From NCBI GenBank assembly GCA_963682025.1, contig OY821519.1, positions 142,032,429 to 142,096,428 of the forward strand: 64,000 nucleotides of DNA, read 5' to 3'. Within the stretch, counting starts at the first letter, position 1. The number at the start of each line of letters is the position of its first letter. The notes under the pieces were generated by a model. It searched no databases, was not told where the DNA came from, and saw only the letters and a list, made by a program, of their open reading frames with translations. A program made the position numbers and the translations under genes. Shown piece by piece: positions 22,984-33,417 of the stretch. Source of the DNA: Cordilura impudica. Lineage: Eukaryota > Arthropoda > Insecta > Diptera > Scathophagidae.

Positions 22984-23487
22984 CAGTACCGCGATTCAGT
23001 AACTCTTTTAACGATAGTCGAATCGTTAAAAAAAAGAAAATAGCAAAATTATCAGTAAAATTTTTAAACGATATTCGTTATTGTTAAACTCAGCTGTTGT
23101 TGTTATCTAAACTACAACCATTTTTGAGTTGTTTATTCAATCGATATTTTGCTTTTATTAAAAAACTTTTTTATATAAATAAAAAAATTAAATAGCATAT
23201 TCAATTCATTATTTCATTTTCAAATAAATACACAGATATATTAGTAAAAAATAAAGATATTAAACACGAAGTAATTTGTTTTTTTTTTTCTATTCTTCTT
23301 TGTGCTTTTCGCTTATTTTCACAGAGATGCCACTCGTTTACAATTTAAATAAATAGAAAAATAGATTTGTCGACTGTCGTTAAGATGTATGTACTTAGTG
23401 AATCACTTAATCCTTAGTGCAAACAACAATAGCTGTCGATATATTTTGCGATTCTCGGATCGTTGAAATTTACAGAATCACACTACA
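22984..23487. repeat. MITE-like element of about 500 bp with imperfect inverted ends
   Basis: The left end is CAGTACCGCGATTCAGTAAC with AACGATAGTCGAATCG inside it. The right end, reverse complemented, reads CTGTAGTGTGATTCTGTAAA with AACGATCCGAGAATCGC inside it. Matching blocks are G.GATTC.GTAA, TTT.AACGAT and GAATCG. The interior is AT-rich and non-coding. Confidence 0.5.
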
Positions 23488-24119
23488 GAAAACATTAATT
23501 TAAATTCAATGAATTTTAGAAAACGTCAAGTGATATTTAAGAATTGCGAACATAAAAACTGTTAAATAAATAAACGCAATTTGATGAGAATGTTATTTTT
23601 TATATATAAATTTTCACAATTTTTTTTGGATGAAAATTTGAAGTTTTTCAGAAAATAAAGATAACAAATTATTTTATTTAAAATGTTTGGGACATTCGGT
23701 TTTTTGCGTTTGGCATCCCTAATTTGAATATTTATTATTATAAATTTATTCTCTATGTTTTCCAAATATGGCAATATTTTAATAAAAAAAAGTTGAGAGG
23801 GATTTTTTTTGGGTTATTATTTTGTTACTCCATCCGACCTACATGACCGCAATGACAAAATATTTGGCCAGTTAAAAGAAACTATACAGCCATCTCCAAT
23901 TAGCACGATTTAATGCATATAGCCACCCTACACATCCATTACCTTTGCAATGGAGGTTAGGGCGAGTTATTTAATTAGCAAAAACTAAATTAAACGAGAA
24001 GTTATGTCATATAACCGGAAACGCATGCATATAGGTATATAACCTAAATGCATGCCGATCAGCTACCACGATGACCAAAAAGCAAACACCGAAATAAATC
24101 CGAAATAATAGAAAAGACG

Positions 24120-24265
24120 AAAACCAACCCAAAGAATTTGCTGAAATAATTTGGTATTAAGTTTAACAAATTGTTTACTTCTTCATTTACATTTATTATC
24201 AATACTCAAACCGAGGTGGAGGGTATCAAAGATTCGGCACAGCCGAATTTAACGCTCTTACTTGT
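24120..24265 (+). repeat. Family B HINE-like element, 3' end
   Basis: It carries 'ataatttggtattaagttta', 'gaggtggagggtatcaaaga', then TTCGGCACAGCCGAATTTAA and CGCTCTTACTTGTTTT. It could be the other half of the element that begins at 21126, with later insertions between, or an independent fragment. Confidence 0.65.
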
Positions 24266-25175
24266 TTTACATATATTTGCCTATATCCCGCTTAAAGCTA
24301 AGTACTCTACATAATGTACATCACAATATTTCTTTCGCAATACATTAACGTTTAATTTTTGTGATACAACCTAGAATTGGAACACTAGGAATTAATTTAA
24401 AATGACTACAAATTATAATTTGGTTGGACATGTTTTTTTACGTGTTTCCATGTTTGGTATTTTGTTTTCGGTGAAAATTCATAAATTAAAACTTTATTTG
24501 TTTTTTTTTTTATTAAATTTTATTTATTTACTTTTATAAATATTTACAATTTTCGTTTTTTTTTTTTGTATATTTTTGAAATATTATACTTTATTTAAAA
24601 TATTTGTGATACAAAAAACTTTCTTGGCCATACTCCATGTATAATTCATAATTTTATAAACAATTATCTTACATATCTTAGAAATAAAGTAAATTATTAA
24701 AATTTATTTTAAAGGAAATTGAATTATGTGTAAAACAATTAATTAGAATTTGTTAAAATTAGTATTTAAAAAAAAAATAATAAATAAAGAAAAATAATTT
24801 TAAAAAATAATAAAAGGCTAAATTATTTAGTTAAAGCTTGACTGGCATACATACATATCTAGTTTTTATTATTCTTTTGAATAAATCAACTAATACAAAT
24901 AATAAATTCTTTACAATAAAAAAAAAACTTTTTCTTTAAGAAAGTGACTCGTTCCTTCTATATTTATTTACTCCGTTTAAAATTTCCCTATATGGAGTAA
25001 TTCCTGCTGTTTTTCATTTTCAGAAACATGGCACTTAAAAATAAACATTTTATGTTTTAGGGATATTTGTTTTTTGAAAACGTAGCGGACTCAATTTACA
25101 TACTTTCTTTAATTCTTAACTCCAGGTTAATTTCAATAGTAAATTGTTGTCCTAATAATAGTTTTAGTTAAGGAT
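24266..25175. other. AT-rich DNA, including the probable 3' untranslated region of the minus-strand gene
   Basis: No further gene is seen. On the minus strand the stop codon at 25176-25178 is followed within about 215 bases by AATAAA (complement at about 24963), a plausible polyadenylation signal, with further candidates beyond it. Confidence 0.4.
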
Positions 25176-26258
25176 TCATGTCTTATTTAAAACTTTTAAA
25201 AAATTCTCGACATATGCTTCATCCATACCCTTATTTGGTTCATCATTTAATAGATCACTTATCGAATAAGCAGACAACGGTCGAGACAGCCTACGCTGAG
25301 AGAGTATATCATCGATGGAGGTAACTGGCGATAGAGAATTGCAACCGGGATAAAGGAAACTTTCTGGATTCTCTGCACTTTTGGCTATAGCTCTAAATAT
25401 GTCCTCCAAACTAGTATTCATATTAAGTACGGGAGCATTTCGTAAAATGGGCGAAGAACAAGCTGTTGGAGAGTTGGCCGAATGCGGTGAAGAGAGAGGT
25501 GATGAGGGTGCCGGTGAGATTGTTGACGGAGTAGCTGAGTTACCATTAAACGTTAGATTACAAGGTACTTGGCCTTTACGTCTTTGTATGGTTATAGGTT
25601 CACTACGCCAACTTGAATTGAGTAAATCTTGTTGCTCTGTAGAAATTTGATTTAAAATATTTGCTGAATTTTCATTATTCTCTTCTAATTCCTGTGAAAG
25701 TTTTGATAATCTTCTTAATACCACATTTTCCTTCTTAAGGGGACTTTCATGTAAATTTACAGGAAACTCATCGTTTTTAAAGAAATTGTCCTCATCATCA
25801 AAGCCCGTTGAATATCTTCTGAAATTCGGTGGTAATATATTCGGTGTAACACGATTGATTTTCTTTTGCACTCCGCCATTTTCAAACATTTTAGCGATTT
25901 TATTGACATTTGTATGTGTATTAACTTGTCTTTTATATACACTGGAAGATTCTTCTGGAACAGCAACATGGCTGGCGGCTTTAGCGACTTCTGGTTGAGC
26001 TTGTTGCTTTTTGGGATAAACCCGAGTCACTGCTTTTCGAGGCTTTTGTTTGGGCATTTGTTGGCCATCTCTTGAATGGCAGCACATATCGGGGCCATAA
26101 CATCGATGCCATTTACTGCGATTTGCTTCATAGTCAGCTTTAGCAAAATCATTAATTCTTCGTAGAGATTTCGGTATCAGTGTTATGAAAACAAATGTAT
26201 AGAAAATGTATGGCAAATATTGCCAGACGATTAAAACGTATTCGAGGTAATCATCCAT
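25176..26258 (-). CDS. Uncharacterised 360-residue protein with one N-terminal membrane segment
   Basis: This is the longest host-like frame in the window, ending in TGA, with no intron needed. I do not recognise the gene. Residues about 6-29 are hydrophobic (EYVLIVWQYLPYIFYTFVF, then ITLIP) and are followed by the basic KSLRR, suggesting a single membrane anchor with a cytoplasmic body; no cleavable signal is evident. A short Cys/His cluster follows (WHRCYGPDMCCHSRDGQQ, about 50-67). Then come a Lys/Arg/Gln-rich stretch, a Ser/Pro/Thr-rich region (about 235-275) and a C-terminal ~80 residues with SLEDIFRAIAKSAENPESF, SIDDILSQRRLSRPLSAYS and DEAYVENFLKVLNKT, which look conserved and helical. 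The ATG at 26256-26258 has ATA just before it and begins the membrane segment, so it is the natural start. Base composition is less AT-rich than its surroundings, as expected for coding DNA. The open frames on the opposite strand here (25381-25998) are shadows. Confidence 0.8.
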   Translation of the reverse strand: MDDYLEYVLIVWQYLPYIFYTFVFITLIPKSLRRINDFAKADYEANRSKWHRCYGPDMCCHSRDGQQMPKQKPRKAVTRVYPKKQQAQPEVAKAASHVAVPEESSSVYKRQVNTHTNVNKIAKMFENGGVQKKINRVTPNILPPNFRRYSTGFDDEDNFFKNDEFPVNLHESPLKKENVVLRRLSKLSQELEENNENSANILNQISTEQQDLLNSSWRSEPITIQRRKGQVPCNLTFNGNSATPSTISPAPSSPLSSPHSANSPTACSSPILRNAPVLNMNTSLEDIFRAIAKSAENPESFLYPGCNSLSPVTSIDDILSQRRLSRPLSAYSISDLLNDEPNKGMDEAYVENFLKVLNKT

Positions 26259-27374
26259 TATGAAAATTTTATTAATTAATTTATTGTCTTCTTATCACAG
26301 AGTGTGTTGTTAACCGTTTAATGTTGTTGTTGTTTTTGTTGTTGCTTTTTAACACTTGTTTGTTCAATTTGACTTTTTTGTTGCTCTTTATTTTTACTTT
26401 TTATTTTTGATAATTGTTTTAAAATATTTTGCAATGTTTGTCAATTTGATATAAGCATTTTTTTTCGTTATTCGTCGATTATATATAAAAGTTTTTATAA
26501 TATTATTTTTCTATAAAATATATATATGAAGTTGTTGTCACACTTTATATTATATTACAAAATTGGTTATTTGTTTTCGAGAAAAAGTTCAACAAGATTA
26601 TTAGTGATTAAATCGTTTGTTCAATTCGTGAAAAAATTTATTAAACTTTTAACAATTGATTTTTATGTCATAAGAGAACTTATTTATGAATCCTGTGCGT
26701 TCTAGATCATAGATTGGTTTTATAAAATGAAGTTTGATAATATTAAGTCTTTCTTAGTGGATTTATGGTACATACGAGGTTTCTCCGAGTACTATTCGAC
26801 TTGGCGTCAGTCGTTAGAAAGGAAGTTATTGTTTTGAAAAGTTGTAGACGCCATATTGTTTAGGATTGGTTTGGCAATCATGAAATTAATAGTAAGATCG
26901 AGAATTTGTCAAAGCCTACCTACATTCTAGTCTGGAAGAGTCTGCTCCTTCGTTCAATAACATAAAAATACCGGGTGGCAGAGTTTAAGCTAGGCCGGAC
27001 GAACTGTTAAAATGAACAGTGTAGTGATCGACTTATCGAGGAGGCAACACCAGAAACTGTGAAGAAAATCTACAAAATTGTATAAGAGCGAACTAGTAGG
27101 CGAAATGTGAGTCATAAATGTAAGTTATAGATAAAAAATGTAAGTTATACCTAGATAAAAAACACCACGCTTGACGAAAAAGAAAGTACTGTTTCATTAT
27201 ACATCGAAAAACAAATATTTAATGATCGATTGCTTTATCATGCACTCTACGACTGGTCACTCTAGTGATTGCATTTTGAACTACTGGCTATTTTGGGTAT
27301 GTCAACATAAATGTCAACTCTATTATGACCAGAATGAAGTTACTATAATATATGCGGCTTACGAAATGAAATAT
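26259..27374. other. 5' flank of the minus-strand gene and AT-rich DNA
   Basis: The first ~500 bp must contain the leader and promoter of the adjacent gene, and include GTT-repeat and T-rich tracts (about 26320-26400). I can define no promoter element with confidence. From about 26780 the sequence becomes less AT-rich and may belong to the decayed transposase fragment that follows, but no continuous match is readable. Confidence 0.35.
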
Positions 27375-27540
27375 TAAAAACGGAACGCTTGGAAGAAATT
27401 GAGAATTTTTACCCAAAAATCATTTTTTCTGACGATGGTCATTTTTATTTGGGTGATTACGTCAACAAGCGAAACTGTCGAATTTGAGGCACACAAAATA
27501 CACACGTGACTGCTGAAAATCCAATGCACCCTGTTTCATA
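27375..27540 (+). pseudogene. IS630/Tc1/mariner-type transposase scrap
   Basis: Read in one frame with two interruptions: RLEEIENFYPKIIFSDDGHF, then YLGDYVNKRNCRI, then ENPMHPV after a stop. The order 'IIFSDEAHF, NG.VNKQNCRIW, EKP.HP' is typical of a widespread insect transposase group in this superfamily, and FSDD would carry the first catalytic Asp. Only about 50 codons remain. The upstream open frame at 27171-27377 is not part of it as far as I can see. Confidence 0.6.
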
Positions 27541-27856
27541 ATTACGCACAAAGATTATGCTTTCGAATAAAAAATACCCGAGTTAAAAATACGAGTTTTT
27601 TATTTATAGCAAAATCAAAATGCAAAATTTATTACATTCCCTTTCCAATTTCGGAACCTATTGAATATTGATGAGGCTAAAAGGAGATTATGTTGCGATA
27701 TGAGGATATTTTTCGCAAAGTTTTTGACTTTTCTTTCTTTTCGCGTTGTTCTTGGACTATCCTCGCATTTCAAACTACGACACGATTGTTATAAAATTAT
27801 GTGTATGTAAAATTAAAAAAAAGGATCTTATTTTTTTTATGAATTCCAAAAAACGA

Positions 27857-28323
27857 AACAAATAAAAGTGTTAAATTTAGCTGTGCCGAATCTTTCGTCC
27901 ACATTAATACCTGGACATATTGCACTATTTATAACAAATGTAATCAAAATATTTTAAAAGCAAGAATTTGCTAATTTGATAAATTTAATATGAAATTATT
28001 ACAACACACAATATTTTTAAAATTTTTCAGAGGTATCTTTATCTCTTTGAACATATCTCAGCACACTGATGCCCGATTTACCCCATTTTCAAAATCAACC
28101 TCGAAATATTGACAAACAATATTATCATAACTTTACCCAGGTAAATGGTTTGTTTTGTGAATGAGCGTGATTTCAACAGACACACGGACAGACGGACATC
28201 GAGTTGTTATAAGGATCAAGAATATATATATTTTATGGGGTCGTACATTTATTTTTCGATGCGTTGCAAACGGAATGAAAAAGTGATATATACCCTCTGC
28301 ACAGTGGTGTGAACGGTATAAAA
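27857..28323 (-). repeat. Family B HINE-like element, full length
   Basis: The 3' end lies at the left: AACAAATAAAAGTGTTAAAT then TTAGCTGTGCCGAATCTTTC. It continues through 'gatgcccgatttaccccatt', 'ttgtgaatgagcgtgatttc', an ACACACGGACAGACGGACAT core and 'atatattttatggggtcgta'. It finishes at the 5' hairpin TATACCCTCTGCACAGTGGT then GTGAACGGTATAAAAAC. At about 465 bp it is a good reference for this family. Confidence 0.8.
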
Positions 28324-30625
28324 ACTAAATATCAAAAAAACACGAAATATTTATATTTTAAAAGTGTTTAAACAGATATTTTTTAAATACTCTAAAGAAT
28401 GGCCCAGATAATTTTTTTTTTAATATAACTCACGAAAGACTCAAAATTATAATTTATTTCGGCAGCCGTAGCCATAAATTATACCTATATTTTGCATGTT
28501 TTTTTCAGCTCTTAAATATGTATTCCTTTTTGTGCTTTGCAAATTATGAAACGGATCATTTAAGACTCAATATGTTAACTGTTAAAGATATTTTTTGATA
28601 TTTCAAAGACAAAATCTGTTAATTTTATAGTTTTATGATTTTACTTTTATTTGTAGTTATCTACAATAACAAAAATTATAAAAAAAAAGCTGGACAAAGA
28701 ATTTTTAGCGATTATGAAACTTTGTACCGTATGGATTTAAAAAAAACACTTGTTTATACAAAAAATAAAAAAAAAGAATCGCAACAAGGTTTGCAATTTC
28801 AGTACTTTAAACATTACAATTATTATTCTTTATTTATATTTAAACGCGTTAAAATAATATTGTTGAACTTTTGTCATATAAACTGCATGTTTTCTGTTTT
28901 GTTTCTTTTTCAATAAACCTTTTTGCAAAAATAATGAAAATATATCTAGATTATTTCTATTATATTTGTATGAGATCACTTTATTTATTTTTATGTAATA
29001 TTTATTATATTTGAGGTGTATATTTGTGTATCGAAATTGTTTTGCGCAAATATTTTTAATATAATTCGCGTTTTTTCTTTAAACAATATTTATGCAATGT
29101 CTTCTTCCTTGTAAACGCTTTTTTCTACCGTCGCGTTAAACGTTCGTTGTTTTTAAATCGAATTTATGGCGTTGACTAAATCTATTTTGAATGTGTTTGT
29201 ATAGAAATTTAACATTTAACGTCCAACCGATAAGAAGTGTTTAACAGTGAGAGAAGCATACATTCTGTTATTTAATTTAACAGAGACGATCCCCCCCATA
29301 AAATATGGTTTAGTGTAGTTCTCTCTTGTTATGTGTTGGGGATTTTTTGTTGTTGTTGTGTTCAAGTGTGCCGGCACAGTGCTGCGAACTATTTGTAATA
29401 AAAACGCACTGGATAGTGAACACAAAGCGCTCAATTGACTAAATTAATTGTATTCTTTTTGTTTCAATAACACCATAAATATTTGTAATGACCATAAATA
29501 ATTGTAATGAATGATAAATTTCAATTAAGCTACAAAAAGTTTCAGTCAAATAATATTGTACTGCTATCATCTGGCCATAAAATTGTAGCTATTTAATAAA
29601 TTTCACAGCAGCAATTTATTTTTTTTTAATATGCGTTAGCACATTTTCAGATATTTAATTTATTTTCTAGAGTGTAATTTTCGGCATCATAATTACATAG
29701 ATTTTCATAATAATTAAAATGAAAACTTTATAAAAAAAAATTCAATAACTTTAATTTTGTCATATTTAAATACAAAATATTTCCTTATACATAAATAACA
29801 GTTATAATAAAAACGCGCTAATAGCGCTAAAGAAAAAACAAAAAGCACGAAAAAGGGCGCTAAACGCGCTAAATTGGCATCGCTGTGCTGGTATACTTGT
29901 TTCGGTGACTTATGATTTTGTGAAATAACTGGTTTATTAAATTTTTTTCTTTTCCTTAGGCTCTGCCATATGTTCTGTAATATTAAAATTGCTTTGTTTG
30001 TTGAGTATAGTTGAGATTGAGATGCTATTTAGCCGGTTAAAGTTGATATTACTCTTATATGTAAATGAGTAAAGAGAATTGCGAAGAGATATGATTGTTT
30101 TTTTTTATAGAGACCAGTTGGAATGTTTGGAAAATTCACTTTTCCTATTATATAAATTTCTTGAACTTTGCGAAGCGTGCAATGTTTATTCTAAATTATC
30201 CATATATTGGAGTCAAACTTTTAAGAAAATTTGCTCTTCTAATAACAAATTTTCTTCAAGGCTAATTAGTGACCGTATTCCGCGTATATTTTCAAGGTAG
30301 CGTTTAACTTAAAAGTAACTTAAGTTAAATCAAACCTTTAAAATAAAAGTAATATTTTTGAGGTACTATACGTAAGTATATTTACTTAGCTATTTTTGTA
30401 TTGACGCTTATTAGGTTTGTAAGCTGTGCAATTATTGAAATATTACTTGGAAGTACTGTTTTGCTTTATTGTTTCTGTCTGGCTAAACTTGGACTCTTCT
30501 TTTTTACAAAAAGTGATATTTTCGTTATGTAATTTTTAATGTGTTATTAAGTGTCATGTCAGCAGTTTAATTAATTTGAGATTCAAATAAATATGTTATA
30601 AAGTATATATAAAAAAAAAAAAAAA
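28324..30625. other. AT-rich intergenic DNA
   Basis: No supported gene. A 12-bp perfect palindrome TGTGCCGGCACA lies near 29368. Short GCGCTA-rich phrases occur at about 29814-29872. The frames at 28635-28916, 29216-29434 and 30079-30300 have no recognisable content. Confidence 0.4.
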
Positions 30626-30765
30626 AAAACGAGAGTGTTAAAATCGGCTGTGCCGAATCTTTGATACCACCCACCTGCGTCTTAAACTCAATATTACAAC
30701 AAATATTGGGTACGGCTACCACATTAAAACTGTTGCCGATACTGAAACTATAAACCAATAACATT
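30626..30765 (-). repeat. Family B HINE-like element, 3' fragment
   Basis: After a run of A it reads CGAGAGTGTTAAAATCGGCT then GTGCCGAATCTTTGATACCA and 'cttaaactcaatattacaac', which is the family 3' end read backwards. It lacks the microsatellite core and 5' hairpin. It is closest to the fragment at 51566. Confidence 0.65.
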
Positions 30766-30879
30766 TTACAGTTAATTGCTTTTCTTTTTGACCAGTTTCT
30801 ATAATAATTTCTTATTATAAAAACAACAATCGTGTCTTTTATAGAATGAATTACTTACAATAACTCACTATGTATATAT

Positions 30880-31312
30880 ATGGGGGGTGGGTTTCATGTC
30901 AAGTGCACCAACTTTTGAAACCGATGTCTTCCGATCGGGATGAAATTTGCACCAAGGTTAGTCCTATTGGATAGTATCTTAGACACAACTTTTCAACAAG
31001 ATCGGTCCAGATCTCTCTGAGTTATAGGGGATCAAAATTTGACAAACAGGTGTTTTTTCTCATCCATGTAACTTATTACCTATTGTTCTTAGAAAATTTT
31101 CTCCCAAATAGTTTAGATAGCTATTTCTTCAATATTTCGGAAAAAATACTTAAAAAAAAATTTTGACTTTTTTTTTTGCTAAATTAAAGCATTTTTTGCC
31201 TTTTTTCAAAAAGGGCATTTTTTTTTTTTTTTTCATAAGAAAGCTTAGGATTTTTCCTTTAAGAGCTTTTTGGTCGCTTAGTGAGATGGGAGTGGGATAT
31301 CTATCAAAATAA
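30880..31312. repeat. Left long terminal inverted repeat of the 30880-33417 transposon
   Basis: It contains 'gtgcaccaacttttgaaacc', 'gatcggtccagatctctctg', 'atagctatttcttcaatatt' and 'gatgggagtgggatatctat', each matched by its complement in the right arm in reversed order. Confidence 0.9.
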
Positions 31313-31479
31313 ATGTTTTGAAACTCAAGACAACGGTTTTTCAATTTTTCACAAACGCACTATTTTGAATTTTTTCCTATTTGTGTGTAAAACCTTACAA
31401 ATAAAACTTATACTGAGAAACTAGACAAATTAACCTTTCCGAAGGTATGTAACATACCTTCATAACATAACAGAAGAGA

Positions 31480-32670
31480 ATGGTTCTTTGTAACCTGAAA
31501 GAGTTATTTGCAATATTTCAATCTGAACACGAGGATGTTAAAATTGGCTTCACGAAATTTACCCAAATGAGGCCAAAACATTGCGTTTTGGCAGAAAGCA
31601 GCGGAACTCATACAGTATGCGTTTGCATTTACCATGAAAATGTTAAACTGATGTTGAAGGAAATCAACTTAAAGTATTTAACAGATGATTCGGCAGAAGA
31701 TTTACACGATTACCACGATTGCCTTAAATTGACTATGTGTAATAATGCAACAACTTCTTGCCAATTAGGTGAATGTACCAATTGCCCGAAAACCACATTC
31801 ATCAAAGAAAATTTAATCAACTCTTTAGATCGAGAATATATAGAGGAGGTCAAATTTGATTCTTGGATTCAGACTGACAGATGCACATTGAAAACAATCA
31901 TTTTAAATGTGGATGATTTTGTGGAAGAAATGTGTACAGGATTGATAAACTTGAGAAACCATGACTTTTTAGTCAAAGAGCATTGGTCATTCTTCAAGGA
32001 TTTGAAGATACATTTGAAGTCTGGTGAATTCGTTATTTCATATGATTTCACAGAAAACTATAAATATGTTCTTCAGGATGCCATACAAGCATTCCACTTC
32101 AATAACGACCAAGCAACTATATTCACAGTAGTTATTTACTACATGAAAGATGAAACACTGGAACACAAAAGTGTGGCAATCATATCCGACGATTTAAAAC
32201 ATGATACCGTTGCAGTTTATGAGTACGAGAAGAGAATACTAAAATTTCTAAAATCTAAATTTACAGTAAAGAAGGTATACTACGTTTCGGACGGAGCTCG
32301 TCAACATTTTAAAAACAAAAGTAGCTTGGCAAATCTTATGGCCCATGAAAAAGATTTTGGAATGCCAGCTGAGTGGCATTTTCATCCTACTGCTCATGGT
32401 AAAGGAGCATGTGATGGTATTGGAGCAAACCTTAAAAGAAATGCAGCAAAGTATAGCCTCCAGTGCTCTCATCAAGATCGCATCTTAGATGCGACTGCTT
32501 TATTCCATTGGGAAAAGAGTTATTGTAAAGAAACTAAAATAGTTTTTAGTAGCAAAGAGGATCATCAGGAAACATTGAAAACACTGAAGAGCAGATTCGA
32601 TGCTGCGATAGCAATCGATGGCACCGCTCAATACCATGCTTTTATACCGCTTGTCGATGGAAGACTCTAG
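31480..32670 (+). CDS. Transposase-like protein (396 residues), possibly of the Sola2 type
   Basis: The single long frame of the long-TIR element is uninterrupted. Visible blocks are RPKHCVL (31-37), HTVCVCIYHENVKLM (44-58), a Cys cluster at 81, 87, 94, 99 and 102 that could bind zinc, SYDFTENY (187-194), YVSDGARQHFKN (268-279) and EWHFHPTAHGKGACDGIG (298-315). The Asp residues in the last three blocks (189, 271, 312) are candidates for a DDE/D catalytic core. This motif order is shared by a large group of transposon-derived proteins in arthropods. I lean towards Sola2 from memory of their RPK.C and CVC..H.N phrases, but cannot confirm it. The first Met sits 34 bases after a possible GTATGT donor, so a short 5' exon cannot be excluded. 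The minus-strand frames over it are shadows. Confidence 0.75.
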   Translation: MVLCNLKELFAIFQSEHEDVKIGFTKFTQMRPKHCVLAESSGTHTVCVCIYHENVKLMLKEINLKYLTDDSAEDLHDYHDCLKLTMCNNATTSCQLGECTNCPKTTFIKENLINSLDREYIEEVKFDSWIQTDRCTLKTIILNVDDFVEEMCTGLINLRNHDFLVKEHWSFFKDLKIHLKSGEFVISYDFTENYKYVLQDAIQAFHFNNDQATIFTVVIYYMKDETLEHKSVAIISDDLKHDTVAVYEYEKRILKFLKSKFTVKKVYYVSDGARQHFKNKSSLANLMAHEKDFGMPAEWHFHPTAHGKGACDGIGANLKRNAAKYSLQCSHQDRILDATALFHWEKSYCKETKIVFSSKEDHQETLKTLKSRFDAAIAIDGTAQYHAFIPLVDGRL

Positions 32671-32980
32671 TTGAAAAAGTTTTCTGCCTCTATTCAATGC
32701 GATTTCTTTCCAAAGACAACAAATAAACCAGCAGCGAAATCAACAGCTGAACCTAGTAACGCCAAGAAAGGATTGACATAAAAACGCAGTAAATAAAGGC
32801 GACAAAAAATCTGGATGAAAGACTGGGTATTTAAAAATTTACAAGACTTAAATACTTCATCAGCTACAATAAATTAAGTATAAAAATAGTTATGATATAA
32901 ATGGATCTAATGCAATTAAGATTAAATTTTAATAAATTATTTATCTTTTTATTTTTAATATTATTATTATTAGTTACAAG

Positions 32981-33417
32981 TTATTTTGATAGATATCCCA
33001 CTCCCATCCCACTAAGCGACCAAAAAGCTCTTAAAGGAAAAATCCTAAGCTTTCTTATGAAAAAAAAAAAATGCCCTTTTTGAAAAAAGGCAAAAAATGC
33101 TTTAATTTAGCAAAAAAAAAGTCTAATATTTTTTTTTTTAAGTATTTTTTTCCGAAATATTGAAGAAATAGCTATCTAAACTCTTTGGGAGAAAATTTTC
33201 TAAGAACAATAGGTAATAAGTTACATGGATGAGAAAAAACACCTGTTTGGCCAAAATGTCAAATTTTGATCCCCTCTAACTCAGAGAGATCTGGACCGAT
33301 CTTATTGAAAAATTGTGTCTAAACTACTATCCAATAGGACTAACCTTGGTGCAAATTTCGTCCCGATCGGAAGCCATCGGTTTCAAAAGTTGGTGCACTT
33401 GACATGAAATCCCCCAT
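32981..33417. repeat. Right long terminal inverted repeat of the 30880-33417 transposon
   Basis: It begins TTATTTTGATAGATATCCCA and ends GACATGAAATCCCCCAT. It is complementary to the left arm throughout. Confidence 0.9.

Larger units (their letters stand above)
30880..33417 (+). mobile_element. DNA transposon with long terminal inverted repeats of about 435 bp and an intact transposase-like frame
   Basis: Left arm 30880-31312 and right arm 32981-33417 are near-identical in inverted orientation, with scattered substitutions and a few short indels. The largest difference is about nine extra bases in the right arm near 33250. Outer ends read ATGGGGG..TTTCATGTCAAG on the left and the matching complement at the right. 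The inner ends are CTATCAAAATAA. Only one open frame lies between the arms. No clear target duplication could be read. This is the least decayed transposon in the window. Confidence 0.85.

Noticed and set aside
25381..25998. Three open frames overlapping the 360-residue gene in other frames
   Set aside because: They reflect the less AT-rich coding composition of the real gene; none has a recognisable domain.
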